Shown one piece after another: positions 6,822 through 14,442 of a stretch of DNA of 15,048 nucleotides (within the stretch, counting starts at the first letter, position 1; each line of letters opens with the position of its first letter). Source of the DNA: DASYUM01 sp036001225 (GTDB taxonomy: Bacteria; Methylomirabilota; Methylomirabilia; Rokubacteriales; DASRDR01); NCBI GenBank assembly GCA_036001225.1, contig DASYUM010000051.1, forward strand, positions 1-15,048. The letters run 5' to 3'. The notes beneath the pieces were generated by a model, which saw only the letters and a program-made list of their open reading frames with translations, was not told where the DNA came from and did no database searches. A program made the position numbers and the translations under genes.

Positions 6822-9158
6822 TCAGGCCGGTCCGGCGGCGCGGCGGGCTTCGGCCAGCCAGCCGAAGAGCCGGACCCCGCTGATCGGCAGGGCCTCCACC
6901 CGGACCCCGCGGTCGGCCAGCGCGTCCTCGACCGCGTTGGCGACCGCGGCCCCCGGCGCGATGATCCCGCTCTCACCCACGCCCTTGATGCCCAGCTCGT
7001 TGAGGGGCGAGGGATAGTCGAGCGACAGCACGTCGAGCGGCGGGATCTCATCGGCGCGCGGCAGTCCGTACTCCAGCAGGCTGCCGGTGAGGAGCTGGCC
7101 TTGGGCGTCGTAGACCAGCTCCTCGGTGAGCGCGCTCCCGATACCCTGGGCGATCCCGCCGTGAAGCTGCCCGTCCACGACCATCGGGTTGATCGGCTGC
7201 CCGCAGTCGTGCACGGCCACGTACTTGAGGAGACGCACCGCGCAGGTGTCCACGTCCACGTCCACCACACAGCCGTGGGCGCCGAAGGCCCAGGTGACGG
7301 TGTCCGGGTAATAGAACACGCAGGCCTCCAGCCCCGGACCCCCGGCCGTCTTGAGCCGCGGGCTCCGGACCGCGGCCCGGGCCACCTCGGCCAGGGCGAC
7401 GCCGCGGCCCGGCACTCCCCGCACCGCGACGCGGCCGTCGGACAGCACCAGATCGTCAGGCGCGCACTCGAGCAGGTCGGCCGCGACCAGCCGCGCCTTG
7501 GCGGCGACCTCGCGTGCCGTCCGGGCGACCGCGGGACCGGCGACGGCGGCGACGCGGCTGGCGATGGTCCCCATCCCGTACCCGACGAGCTGGGTGTCGC
7601 CGCCGAGCACGACGATCTGCTCGATCGGCACCCCGAGCTGGTCGGCGCAGATCTGGGCCAGCGTCGTTTCGTGGGCCTGCCCCTGGGTCGAGACTCCGAC
7701 CAGCACGTAGACGGTGCCGTTCGGATCGACGCGCACCTGCGCGCCCTCGTAGGGCCCGAGTCCCGTCCCCTCGACGTAGGCCGCCAGCCCGATCCCGAGC
7801 GGGCGGGCGCCCCCCCGACGCCGGTCCTGCTCGGCCCGCCAGGCCGGATAGTCGAGCAGGGCGAGGGCCTTCTCGAAGGCGGCCGGGAAGTCGGCCGGAT
7901 CGTAGACGACGCTGACGCCGTCCCGGTACGTGAGCCCGGAGGCGTACGGCATCTCGTCGGGGCGGATCAAGTTGCGCCGGCGGAGGTCGGCCGGGTCCAT
8001 CCCGAGGGCGCGGGCGGCCCGGTCCAGGAGCCGCTCGAGCACGAAGGCGGCCTCGGGCCGCCCCGCCCCCCGGTAGGCGGCGGCGAAGGTCTTGTTGGTC
8101 ACCACGTTCCGGCCGGTGGCCCGGAAGTGCGGGACCCGGTACGGGCCGGGCAGGTGATTGATCGTGTTCAGGGTGATGGCGTCGCCGAGCGCGGGATAGG
8201 GGCCGAGGTCTCGGCTGAACTCGCTCTCGAGCGCCACCAGCGTGCCGTCGCGCCGCACCCCCAGCCGAGCCCGGTGCACCTGGTCCCGATCGGCGGCCGC
8301 CGCCACGAAGTGCTCCTGCCGGGTCTCCACCCACTTCACGGGCCGCCCGAGCCGTCGCGCCACGGCCGGCACCAGGAGGTCCTCGGGGTAGACATGGCCT
8401 TTGGTGCCGAACCCGCCGCCCACATCGGGGACGACGACGCGGACCTGCGCCTCCGGCAAACGCAGCGCGGTGGCGACGGCGCTTCGGACGGCGAAGGGGA
8501 CCTGGGTCGAGGCCCAGACGGTCAGGAGCCCGGTCGCCTCGTCGGTGGCCGCCACCACCCCGCGCGGCTCGATCGGCAGTCCGAGGACGCGCGGATAGCG
8601 GAGCGACGCCTCGACCACCACGTCGGCTTCGTCGAGCCCGCGGCGGGCGTCCCCGACCTGTCCCCCCGACACGCCGGCCAGGTTGTCGCGCCAGCGCTCG
8701 TGGACCCGGGGCGCGCCGTTCCGCAACGCCGCCTCGGCGTCAGCGACGGCGGGCAGCGGCGCGTACTCCACCATGACCGCGTCGAGCGCGTCCGCCGCCC
8801 GGTACGGGTCGTCGGCCACGACCGCGGCGACCGCCTCCCCGGCGTGGCGGACCGTCTCCGGGACCAGGACGGGGTGCACGTAAGACGGAAAGGCGCGGGT
8901 GGGGACCAGCGGGGGGACCCCGGCGGCCAGGTCGAGGTCGGCGGCCGTGATCACCGCCTGCACGCCGGGCCGGCCGAGCGCCGGGCGGCCGTCGATCCCG
9001 AGCACGCGGGCGTGGGCATGCGGGCTCCGGACCAGCGCGAGGTGCAGCAGGCCGGGAAGCCGCAGGTCGTCGAGATACCGACCCCGGCCGACGAGGAAGC
9101 GGTGGTCTTCGCTCCGCTTCACCGACCGGCCGATCCAGCGGGGCGCGGACTCACTCAT
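6822..9158 (-). CDS. CoxL/xanthine dehydrogenase family molybdopterin-binding large subunit (form II type)
   Basis: 778-residue molybdenum-cofactor hydroxylase subunit of the xanthine oxidase family. Order: N-terminal a/b hammerhead domain (WIGRSVKRSEDHRFLVGRGRY, RSPHAHA), then the Mo-binding domains with DVGGGFGTKG (245-254), the active-site motif AYRGAGR (361-367) and the C-terminal GVGESG with the likely catalytic base Glu729. AYRGAGR is the motif of form II 'CoxL' and of other aromatic/heterocycle hydroxylases; form I CO dehydrogenases carry AYxCSFR, so true CO oxidation is unlikely. I prefer ATG 9156-9158: a GTG 12 codons upstream (9192-9194) sits right beside a hairpin, has no ribosome-binding site and adds residues unlike the family. 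No FAD (CoxM) or Fe-S (CoxS) partner gene is in the window. ligB follows after 11 bases, hinting at a shared aromatic pathway. Confidence 0.92.
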   Translation of the reverse strand: MSESAPRWIGRSVKRSEDHRFLVGRGRYLDDLRLPGLLHLALVRSPHAHARVLGIDGRPALGRPGVQAVITAADLDLAAGVPPLVPTRAFPSYVHPVLVPETVRHAGEAVAAVVADDPYRAADALDAVMVEYAPLPAVADAEAALRNGAPRVHERWRDNLAGVSGGQVGDARRGLDEADVVVEASLRYPRVLGLPIEPRGVVAATDEATGLLTVWASTQVPFAVRSAVATALRLPEAQVRVVVPDVGGGFGTKGHVYPEDLLVPAVARRLGRPVKWVETRQEHFVAAAADRDQVHRARLGVRRDGTLVALESEFSRDLGPYPALGDAITLNTINHLPGPYRVPHFRATGRNVVTNKTFAAAYRGAGRPEAAFVLERLLDRAARALGMDPADLRRRNLIRPDEMPYASGLTYRDGVSVVYDPADFPAAFEKALALLDYPAWRAEQDRRRGGARPLGIGLAAYVEGTGLGPYEGAQVRVDPNGTVYVLVGVSTQGQAHETTLAQICADQLGVPIEQIVVLGGDTQLVGYGMGTIASRVAAVAGPAVARTAREVAAKARLVAADLLECAPDDLVLSDGRVAVRGVPGRGVALAEVARAAVRSPRLKTAGGPGLEACVFYYPDTVTWAFGAHGCVVDVDVDTCAVRLLKYVAVHDCGQPINPMVVDGQLHGGIAQGIGSALTEELVYDAQGQLLTGSLLEYGLPRADEIPPLDVLSLDYPSPLNELGIKGVGESGIIAPGAAVANAVEDALADRGVRVEALPISGVRLFGWLAEARRAAGPA

Positions 9159-9200
9159 CGTATTCCGCGGCAGCGGGGCATCCGAGCCAGTCACTAGTCA

Positions 9201-9229
9201 TCGGAGGGGGCCTCGACGGCCCCCTCCGA
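9201..9229 (-). terminator. Perfect 12-bp hairpin between moxR and the CoxL-family gene
   Basis: TCGGAGGGGGCC (9201-9212) and GGCCCCCTCCGA (9218-9229) pair perfectly around a 5-base loop. On the minus strand it follows moxR and ends 42 bases before the CoxL-family ATG. No T-run follows, so it may be a weak terminator, an attenuator or an mRNA-processing structure. Confidence 0.6.
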
Positions 9230-9249
9230 AACCTCCCCCAGGAGAAATT

Positions 9250-9269
9250 GCGGCGGCAAAAGCCGCCGC
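9250..9269 (-). terminator. Hairpin with 8-bp GC stem after moxR
   Basis: GCGGCGGC (9250-9257), a 4-base A loop (T on the minus strand) and GCCGCCGC (9262-9269). On the minus strand it is followed by AATTTCTCC, a weak T-rich tail, so it is the better candidate of the two hairpins for terminating moxR transcripts. It lies 66 bases after the moxR stop. Confidence 0.55.
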
Positions 9270-9335
9270 TCGAAGCGGAACACCACACGCGCGGCGGTTC
9301 GGCGTCACGCTGCGCCCGATTACTCCGACAACCTT

Positions 9336-10301
9336 CTAGGCTGGAACGGGGACCGTCTTGAGGATGTCCTCGACCACCTGCTCGGCGGTGACGCCGGAGA
9401 AGCGCGCCTGGGCGTCGATGACCATCCGGTGCGCGACGACGGACACGGCCAGCTCGTGGATCTGCTCGGGGGCCACGAACTCCTGGCCGCCCAGCAATGC
9501 CAGGGCCTGGGCCACCTTCATCAGGGCCAGCGAGGCCCGAGGGCTGGCGCCGAGCTGGACGCCGGGAGCCTCCCGGGTGTGCCGCACCACGTCCACCACG
9601 TACCGCTTCAGCTCGGCGCTCACCCGGACCGCGGCCACCTGGCGACGGAGCGCCAGCACGTCGTCGAGGGAGACGCAGGCGGTCAAGTCTTCGAGCGGGT
9701 GGCGCTTCTCCTGGGCGGCCAGGATCGCGACCTCCTCCTCCGGCGCCACGTAGCCGAGCCGGAAGCGGAGGGCGAAGCGGTCCATCTGGGCCTCGGGGAG
9801 CGGATAGGTGCCGCGGAACTCCACCGGGTTCTGGGTGGCGATCACGAAGAACAGCTCGTCCAGCCGCTGGCTCCGCCCCTCGATGGTGATCTGGCCCTCG
9901 CCCATCGCCTCCAGCAGGGCGGACTGGGTCCGCGGGGAGGCGCGGTTGATCTCGTCGGCGAGGAGGATGTTGGTGAAGACCGGGCCGGGATGGAAGCGGA
10001 AGATCTGGTCGCGAGGATCGTAGACGGAGACGCCGAGGATGTCCGACGGGAGCAGGTCGGGCGTGAACTGGATGCGGGTGAAGCGCGCCCCGATGGAGCG
10101 GGCCAGGGCCTTGGCCAGGGTGGTCTTGCCGGTCCCGGGGAAGTCTTCGAGGAGGACGTGGCCGCCGCTGGCGAACGCGGCCAGGAGCTTGCGGATCGCG
10201 CCGGTCTGCCCCTCCATGACACGCTCGATATTGCCGGCGATGCGACCGAAGACCTCGCGAGGGCCCGCCGCCGGAGCCGGCCCGCCTGGGGAGAGCGCCA
10301 C
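9336..10301 (-). CDS. MoxR-family AAA+ ATPase
   Basis: 321-residue cytoplasmic AAA+ ATPase of the MoxR family, chaperone-like proteins that help mature or assemble partner complexes. Visible: Walker A PGTGKTT (55-61, Lys59), Walker B LLADEINRAS (Asp116, Glu117), sensor 1 ATQNP (Asn158), arginine finger region PEAQMDRF (Arg175), then the C-terminal lid helices. I chose the GTG at 10299-10301, which has GGAGG 5 bases upstream; the GTG two codons earlier (10305-10307) overlaps that site and has no spacer. The usual partners, DUF58 and a TgpA-like protein, lie about 3.8 kb downstream with the CoxL/LigB/LigA genes between them. MoxR-type CoxD acts in CO dehydrogenase active-site maturation, so a link to the CoxL-family enzyme is also possible. 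Confidence 0.93.
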   Translation of the reverse strand: MALSPGGPAPAAGPREVFGRIAGNIERVMEGQTGAIRKLLAAFASGGHVLLEDFPGTGKTTLAKALARSIGARFTRIQFTPDLLPSDILGVSVYDPRDQIFRFHPGPVFTNILLADEINRASPRTQSALLEAMGEGQITIEGRSQRLDELFFVIATQNPVEFRGTYPLPEAQMDRFALRFRLGYVAPEEEVAILAAQEKRHPLEDLTACVSLDDVLALRRQVAAVRVSAELKRYVVDVVRHTREAPGVQLGASPRASLALMKVAQALALLGGQEFVAPEQIHELAVSVVAHRMVIDAQARFSGVTAEQVVEDILKTVPVPA

Positions 10302-10350
10302 CTTCACCTCCGTCCGCGACTGGTAGGCGGCACTGTACCGCGGGCCCGCT

Positions 10351-10372
10351 CCGCCCGCAAGAAGTCGGGCGG
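10351..10372 (-). terminator. Hairpin just after the Liv operon's last gene
   Basis: CCGCCCG (10351-10357) and CGGGCGG (10366-10372) form a perfect 7-bp stem with an 8-base loop, two bases past the TAG of the last Liv-operon gene. No T-tract follows. Position suggests the end of the operon transcript; proof is lacking. The rest of the 73-bp gap to the moxR start shows only GC-rich sequence. Confidence 0.5.
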
Positions 10373-10374
10373 CT

Positions 10375-10998
10375 CTAGCGCCCGGCGATCGAACGGCCGA
10401 GATACGCCTGGGCGGGTGGGTCGCGGAGCAGCGTCGCGAAGTCGGGCGTCAGGGTGGCCCGGCCGGCGTGGACGAACACGTAGCGATCGCAGAGCTCGCG
10501 CAGGAGGTCGAGCTGGTAGCTCTCGGTCGGATGCAGGCAGATGAAGACCAACCGCCCCTCGCCCCGCAAGCGGCGGAAGAAGTCGAGCATGAATCCGATG
10601 TAGCCATCCTGGGTGTTGAACGCGGGCTCGTCGAAGAGGTGCACGACCGGATAGTCCGTCGGCGCCGGCGCCAGGAGCACGCTCGGCACCGTCCGCCGGA
10701 ACCTCCGGACCTGGTAGGACTGATGGTAGTGAATGGCGAGGCGGTCGCGCTGGCGGTACTTGACCCGGTGGATGTCCTGGCCGAGGCAGAGGACCCGGCC
10801 TGCGGTGGGGACGTTGCTTCCCGTCATCAGCTCGAACAGCGTGGTTTTGCCCGCACCGTTCGGACCCAGCATGCCCACGATCTCCGGCCGATCGAAGACG
10901 AGGTCGGCCTCGATGGAAAAGGTGATGCGCCGGCGCGGCCAGCCGCGGGCGTAGACCTTGCGGACCCGGTCCAGGACGAGGAGCGGCGGCCGGGCCAT
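10375..10998 (-). CDS. Short ABC ATPase-like protein without a signature motif, sixth gene of the Liv operon
   Basis: 207 residues related to ABC nucleotide-binding domains: Walker A GPNGAGKTT (45-53), a Q-loop-like YHQSYQ (91-96), Walker B VVHLFDEP (118-125), a D-loop-like NTQDG and a His156 H-loop candidate (CLHPTE). Only about 25 residues separate the Q-loop from Walker B, where LivF has about 70, so the helical subdomain with LSGGQ is missing. The N-terminal strand VLDRVRKVYARGW is normal. The frame is open far upstream to 11376, but that part is antisense-like shadow of livF; I place the start at ATG 10996-10998, 5 bases after the livF stop. Possibly a regulator or accessory NTPase of the importer, or a decaying NBD. 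The sequence is otherwise intact, with no stop or frameshift, which argues for function. Confidence 0.8.
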   Translation of the reverse strand: MARPPLLVLDRVRKVYARGWPRRRITFSIEADLVFDRPEIVGMLGPNGAGKTTLFELMTGSNVPTAGRVLCLGQDIHRVKYRQRDRLAIHYHQSYQVRRFRRTVPSVLLAPAPTDYPVVHLFDEPAFNTQDGYIGFMLDFFRRLRGEGRLVFICLHPTESYQLDLLRELCDRYVFVHAGRATLTPDFATLLRDPPAQAYLGRSIAGR

Positions 10999-11003
10999 GG
11001 CGG

Positions 11004-11702
11004 TCAAGCCCCGAGCAGCCGCCGTCGCTCGGCGGAGGCGGCCAGCAGGGCGGGCGCCGGCCCCTCGTACGCGATCGTACCGCGGTCCATGACGTAAACG
11101 CGGTCGGCCACCGAGAGGGCCGTCAGCGCGTTTTGCTCCACGAGCAGAACGGCGATCCCCTCGCCTTTGAGCCGCCGGATGGTGGTCAGCACGTCCTGAA
11201 CGATCTTGGGGGCCAGCCCCTGGCTCGGCTCGTCGAGCAGCACCAGCCCGGGCGCCCCCACCAGCGCCCGGGCGATGGCCACCATCTGCAGCTCCCCGCC
11301 CGAGAGGTTCTCGCACTCGCGGGTCCGCAGGTGCTCGAGCGCGCTGAAGATCTCGAACACCTCCCGGACCCGCCACGGGCGGAAGCGCGTCCGCTTCACG
11401 GCGATGGCGAGGTTCCGCTCGACGGTCAGCGTCGGAAAGACCCGGCGGTCGTCGGGCACCCAGCCGACGCCGGCCCGGGCGATCTCGTGGGTCGGCCGGC
11501 GGGTGACGTCGCGGCCGTCGAAGCGGATGTTCCCCCTGCGGGCCGGCGTGAGCCCCAGGATGGACCGGAGCGTCGTCGTCTTACCGGCGCCGTTGGGACC
11601 GAGGAGGGCGACGACCTCCCCCGCCCCGACCGCCAGCGAAACGCCGAAGAGCGCCTGCGTCTCGCCGTAGTACGTGTGGATGTCCTCGACTTCGAGGATC
11701 AT
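11004..11702 (-). CDS. livF: LivF-type branched-chain amino acid ABC transporter ATPase
   Basis: 232-residue cytoplasmic nucleotide-binding subunit of a HAAT-family importer. Walker A GPNGAGKTT (35-43), the LivF-typical GWVPDDRRVFP loop (80-90), signature LSGGE (133-137), Walker B LVLLDEPSQGL (153-163) and LLVEQN (187-191), in which Gln replaces the usual H-loop histidine, as is common in LivF. The start is ATG 11700-11702, overlapping the livG stop in ATGA; an 11-codon extension to 11735 would lie inside livG and has no family similarity. Works as a heterodimer with LivG. Confidence 0.94.
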   Translation of the reverse strand: MILEVEDIHTYYGETQALFGVSLAVGAGEVVALLGPNGAGKTTTLRSILGLTPARRGNIRFDGRDVTRRPTHEIARAGVGWVPDDRRVFPTLTVERNLAIAVKRTRFRPWRVREVFEIFSALEHLRTRECENLSGGELQMVAIARALVGAPGLVLLDEPSQGLAPKIVQDVLTTIRRLKGEGIAVLLVEQNALTALSVADRVYVMDRGTIAYEGPAPALLAASAERRRLLGA

Positions 11703-12442
11703 GCCAACCTGCCGAGGTTGGAGGCCTGCACCCAAGGGTTCGCGCGGAGTTCAGCGGGGCTCCCCTCGGCGATCACCTGGCCCCAGTGGATGACCGAGAT
11801 CCGGTCGGCCAGGCCGAACAGGAACTGCATGTCGTGCTCGATGATCACCAGGGTCACCGTGCGCCGGAGCTCGCCCACCAGGTCGGCCAGCCGGGCGGTC
11901 GCTTCGCTGCCGAGCCCCGAGGTCGGCTCGTCGAGGAAGAGCAGCCGCGGCTCGGCGGCCAGCGCGATGCCGATCTCGAGCGCGCGCCGGTCGCCGTAGG
12001 GAAGCCCGCGGGCCGGCTCCCGCTCGCGGCCAGCCAGGCCGACCCGGGCCAGGACGGCCGCCGCCCGGTCCTGGGCCGCGGTGTCCCGTCCGATGTCGTG
12101 CAGCATATCGAAGCCGCGGGCCCGCACCTCGGGGAGCGCGATCAGGACGTTGTCGAGGGCGGTGTACTCGTCGAAGACGTTCATGATCTGAAACGACCGC
12201 GAGATGCCCTTGCCGGCGATGACCCGCGGCGGCAGCCCGGTGATGTCCTCGCCGTCGAAGAGCACCCGGCCGCGGTCGGGCTTGTAGCGGCCGGTCAGCA
12301 CGTTGAAGCAGGTCGTCTTGCCGGCGCCGTTGGGGCCGATGATCCCGCTCAGGCGCCCGGCCTCGAAGGCGAGGTTGATCTCCTCGAGGACCACGTGGTC
12401 GCCGAATCGCTTGTGGAGCCGTCGCGCTTCGAAGAGCGCCAT
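11699..12442 (-). CDS. livG: LivG-type branched-chain amino acid ABC transporter ATPase
   Basis: 247-residue nucleotide-binding subunit. Walker A GPNGAGKTT (36-44), Q-loop Gln85 in SRSFQIMNVF, signature LPYGD (147-151, the LivG variant of LSGGQ), Walker B LLFLDEPTSGL (167-177) and His203 in IIEHDMQF. The start ATG 12440-12442 follows the livM stop by two bases and has GAGG about 6 bases upstream inside the end of livM. The long open frame upstream to 13327 is a shadow of livM. Ends in a 4-bp overlap with livF. Confidence 0.94.
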   Translation of the reverse strand: MALFEARRLHKRFGDHVVLEEINLAFEAGRLSGIIGPNGAGKTTCFNVLTGRYKPDRGRVLFDGEDITGLPPRVIAGKGISRSFQIMNVFDEYTALDNVLIALPEVRARGFDMLHDIGRDTAAQDRAAAVLARVGLAGREREPARGLPYGDRRALEIGIALAAEPRLLFLDEPTSGLGSEATARLADLVGELRRTVTLVIIEHDMQFLFGLADRISVIHWGQVIAEGSPAELRANPWVQASNLGRLA

Positions 12443-12444
12443 CG

Positions 12445-13452
12445 TCACCTCGGCGCCGCCGCGGGAATGCCCACCGCCGCCCGCCGCCGCCCGCGCCAAC
12501 GGCGGGCGACGTCCTGGCCGAGGCCGGCCAGGCCTTCCGGCTTGAACATGACGATCGCCATGAACATGAGCCCGTACCAGAGGAGCCAGGTCTCGGTGTA
12601 GGCGCCGAGCAGGTCGCGGGCCACGAAGAAGAGCGCGGTCCCGATGACCGGCCCCCAGAAGCTCACCAGGCCACCGCCGATCAGCGTCATCAGCACCACC
12701 ACCCCCGACCACTGGAGGCTCATCGCCTGGACGTAGGCCCCGTTCTGCGCCATGGCGAAGAGTCCGCCGGCGAATCCCGCGATGGCGCAGGAGAGGGTGA
12801 AGCTGGCCCACTTGTAGAGGAAGACGTGGGAGCCGAGAAAGGCGGCCCGGGCCTCGTTCTGCTTGATCGCCCGCAGCACCTTGCCGAACGGGGAGTGGAC
12901 GAGCCGCCAGAGGAGGACTACCGCGACGACGAAGCACGCGAAGACGAAATAGGCGAGGGCGATGTTGGGCTTGAGATCGAAAGCGACCACCCCGAAGTCG
13001 GCCGGCAGCCGCTTGATGTTGAGCAGGCCGTCCTCGCCGCGGGTGACCGAGGTCCACTTGCTGGCGACGAAGAAGAACATCTGACCGAAGGCGATGGTCA
13101 TGAGGGCGAAGTAGATTCCCCGCCGGTGCGAGATCAACAGGGCGACCAGCCCCCCGAACGCGGCGGCGGCCAGGGTGGCGGCCAGGAGGCCGAGCCAGAG
13201 GTTGGGGTAGAGCCGGAACTGGGTGAGCCCCATCGCGTAGGCCCCGATGCCGAAGTAGGCGCCGTGGCCGAATGACGGAAGGCCCGTGTACCCGAGCAGG
13301 ATGTTGAAGCCGAGGGCGTAGATGCACCAGATGAGGATCTCGACCCCGAGGTATTCATAGAGCCCCACCGGCCGGATCCACAGCGGGAGGGTGCCGAAGA
13401 CGACAAACGCCGCCAGCATCGGAGGCGTCAGCCAGCCCCGAACGAAGGCCAT
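12445..13452 (-). CDS. livM: LivM-type branched-chain amino acid ABC transporter permease
   Basis: 335-residue inner-membrane permease. The family stretch YALGFNILLGYTGLPSFGHGAYFGIGAYA (about 45-73) is clear, followed by multiple membrane segments, the coupling-loop region SPFGKVLRAIKQNEARAAFLG, the IAGFAGGLFA segment, and GGGLVSFWGPVIGT near the C-terminus. The last about 20 residues are Arg/Ala rich and cytoplasmic. ATG 13450-13452 begins 3 bases after the livH stop; livG follows after 2 bases. Substrate within the HAAT family (branched-chain amino acids, urea, amides, aromatic acids) is not fixed by sequence. Confidence 0.94.
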   Translation of the reverse strand: MAFVRGWLTPPMLAAFVVFGTLPLWIRPVGLYEYLGVEILIWCIYALGFNILLGYTGLPSFGHGAYFGIGAYAMGLTQFRLYPNLWLGLLAATLAAAAFGGLVALLISHRRGIYFALMTIAFGQMFFFVASKWTSVTRGEDGLLNIKRLPADFGVVAFDLKPNIALAYFVFACFVVAVVLLWRLVHSPFGKVLRAIKQNEARAAFLGSHVFLYKWASFTLSCAIAGFAGGLFAMAQNGAYVQAMSLQWSGVVVLMTLIGGGLVSFWGPVIGTALFFVARDLLGAYTETWLLWYGLMFMAIVMFKPEGLAGLGQDVARRWRGRRRAAVGIPAAAPR

Positions 13453-13455
13453 CGT

Positions 13456-14385
13456 CTACTGCTCCAGAACGCTCTTCTTGCCGAGAAGGCCGCGGGCCCG
13501 GAACGTCACCACCACGATCAGCAGGATATACATCGAGATCAGCGACCAGTCGGTCAGGAAGGCGCCGGTGAGGCCCACCACCATGCCGACCAGGAGCCCG
13601 GCGAGGACCGCCCCCCAGAAACTGCCGACCCCGCCCAGCACGATGACGACGAACGCCGGCACCACGGCGTCCACGCCCACGTGCGGCCGGACGCCCCAGA
13701 TGGGCGCCATGACGATACCGGCCACCGCCGCCAAGGCGACCCCGAAGGCGAAGACGAAGAGCCGCAGGCGGGCCAGGTTCACACCGAGGGCCCGCACCAT
13801 CTCGCTGTCGTGGGCGCCGGCCTTGATGAGGGCGCCGTACGGCGTCCGCTGCAGAAACACCCAGAGGAGCAGGATCATGCCGATGGCGAACCCGGAGGCG
13901 AAGAAGCGGTAGACCGAGTAGATGAGGCCGCCGAGCGAGACGCCGCCGGTGATCGCGGACGGGATGGTCAGGAAGCGCTCGGTCGGCCCCCACACCAGGC
14001 GGATGCCCTCCTCCAGGACGAGCGCGGCGCCGAAGGTGAGGAGCAGGCCGTAGAGCGGGTCGCGGCCGTACGTCCGCCGGAGGCACAGCTCCAGCCCCAT
14101 GCCGACGACCCCCACCACCACCGGCGCCACCAGCAAGGCGAGCGCGAAGCGCCAGCCGACCGGCAGCGCGAAATACCCGCTGAGGGCGGGCAGCTTGAGG
14201 CCGCCGTCGGGCGTGAGGAGGACGAGGGCGGCGTAGGCCCCCAGCGCAAACAGCGAGCCGTGGGCGAGATTGATGACCTCCATGACCCCGATGATGAGCA
14301 TGAAGCCGAGGGCGACCAGGGCGAAGAGCAGGCCGAGGGCCACCCCGTTCAGAAGATGCGGGAACAGGCTGACGACGAACTCCAC
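13456..14385 (-). CDS. livH: LivH-type branched-chain amino acid ABC transporter permease
   Basis: 309-residue inner-membrane permease, partner of LivM. Visible: NGVALGLLFALVALGFMLIIGVMEVINLAHGSLFALGAY across the first membrane segments, TPYGALIKAGAHDSEMVRALGVN as the coupling loop (about 181-203), and IVLGGVGSFWGAVLAGLLVG towards the end. Start is GTG 14383-14385; a GGA 8 bases upstream is a weak ribosome-binding site. It lies 63 bases after the binding-protein stop, across a large hairpin that probably lowers its expression relative to the binding protein. Confidence 0.93.
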   Translation of the reverse strand: MEFVVSLFPHLLNGVALGLLFALVALGFMLIIGVMEVINLAHGSLFALGAYAALVLLTPDGGLKLPALSGYFALPVGWRFALALLVAPVVVGVVGMGLELCLRRTYGRDPLYGLLLTFGAALVLEEGIRLVWGPTERFLTIPSAITGGVSLGGLIYSVYRFFASGFAIGMILLLWVFLQRTPYGALIKAGAHDSEMVRALGVNLARLRLFVFAFGVALAAVAGIVMAPIWGVRPHVGVDAVVPAFVVIVLGGVGSFWGAVLAGLLVGMVVGLTGAFLTDWSLISMYILLIVVVTFRARGLLGKKSVLEQ

Positions 14386-14399
14386 GGTCAGATCCGGCC

Positions 14400-14442
14400 G
14401 GACGGCGCGGCCGGGCCCGACCCGCGGGCCCGGCCTCCGTCC
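14400..14442 (-). promoter_or_regulatory. Large hairpin between the binding-protein gene and livH
   Basis: Inner stem GGCCGGGCCC (14409-14418) pairs perfectly with GGGCCCGGCC (14426-14435) around a 7-base loop; outer stem GGACGG (14400-14405) pairs with CCGTCC (14437-14442). No T-tract follows on the minus strand. In importer operons such a structure after the binding-protein gene commonly acts as a partial terminator or 3' stabiliser giving excess binding protein; that role here is inferred. Confidence 0.7.

Noticed and set aside
5792..7270. A 492-codon minus-strand frame covering the intergenic element and ligB
   Set aside because: It overlaps ligB and the end of the CoxL-family gene in another frame and is an Arg/Pro/Ser-rich shadow. 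The part over 5802-6021 has no family-like sequence, so the element is treated as non-coding.
7101..9197. A 698-codon open frame on the plus strand
   Set aside because: It is exactly antisense to the CoxL-family gene, has no recognisable domain and is rich in Arg/Gly/Pro/His, as expected for the complement of a high-GC gene with G/C third positions.
10999..11376. 126-codon N-terminal extension of the short ABC ATPase-like protein
   Set aside because: Overlaps livF in another frame, no ABC-like sequence; the ATG at 10998 follows the livF stop as expected in this operon.
12443..13327. Long N-terminal extension of LivG
   Set aside because: Lies wholly inside livM in another frame and is Arg/Pro-rich; the ATG at 12442 with a ribosome-binding site gives a normal-length LivG.
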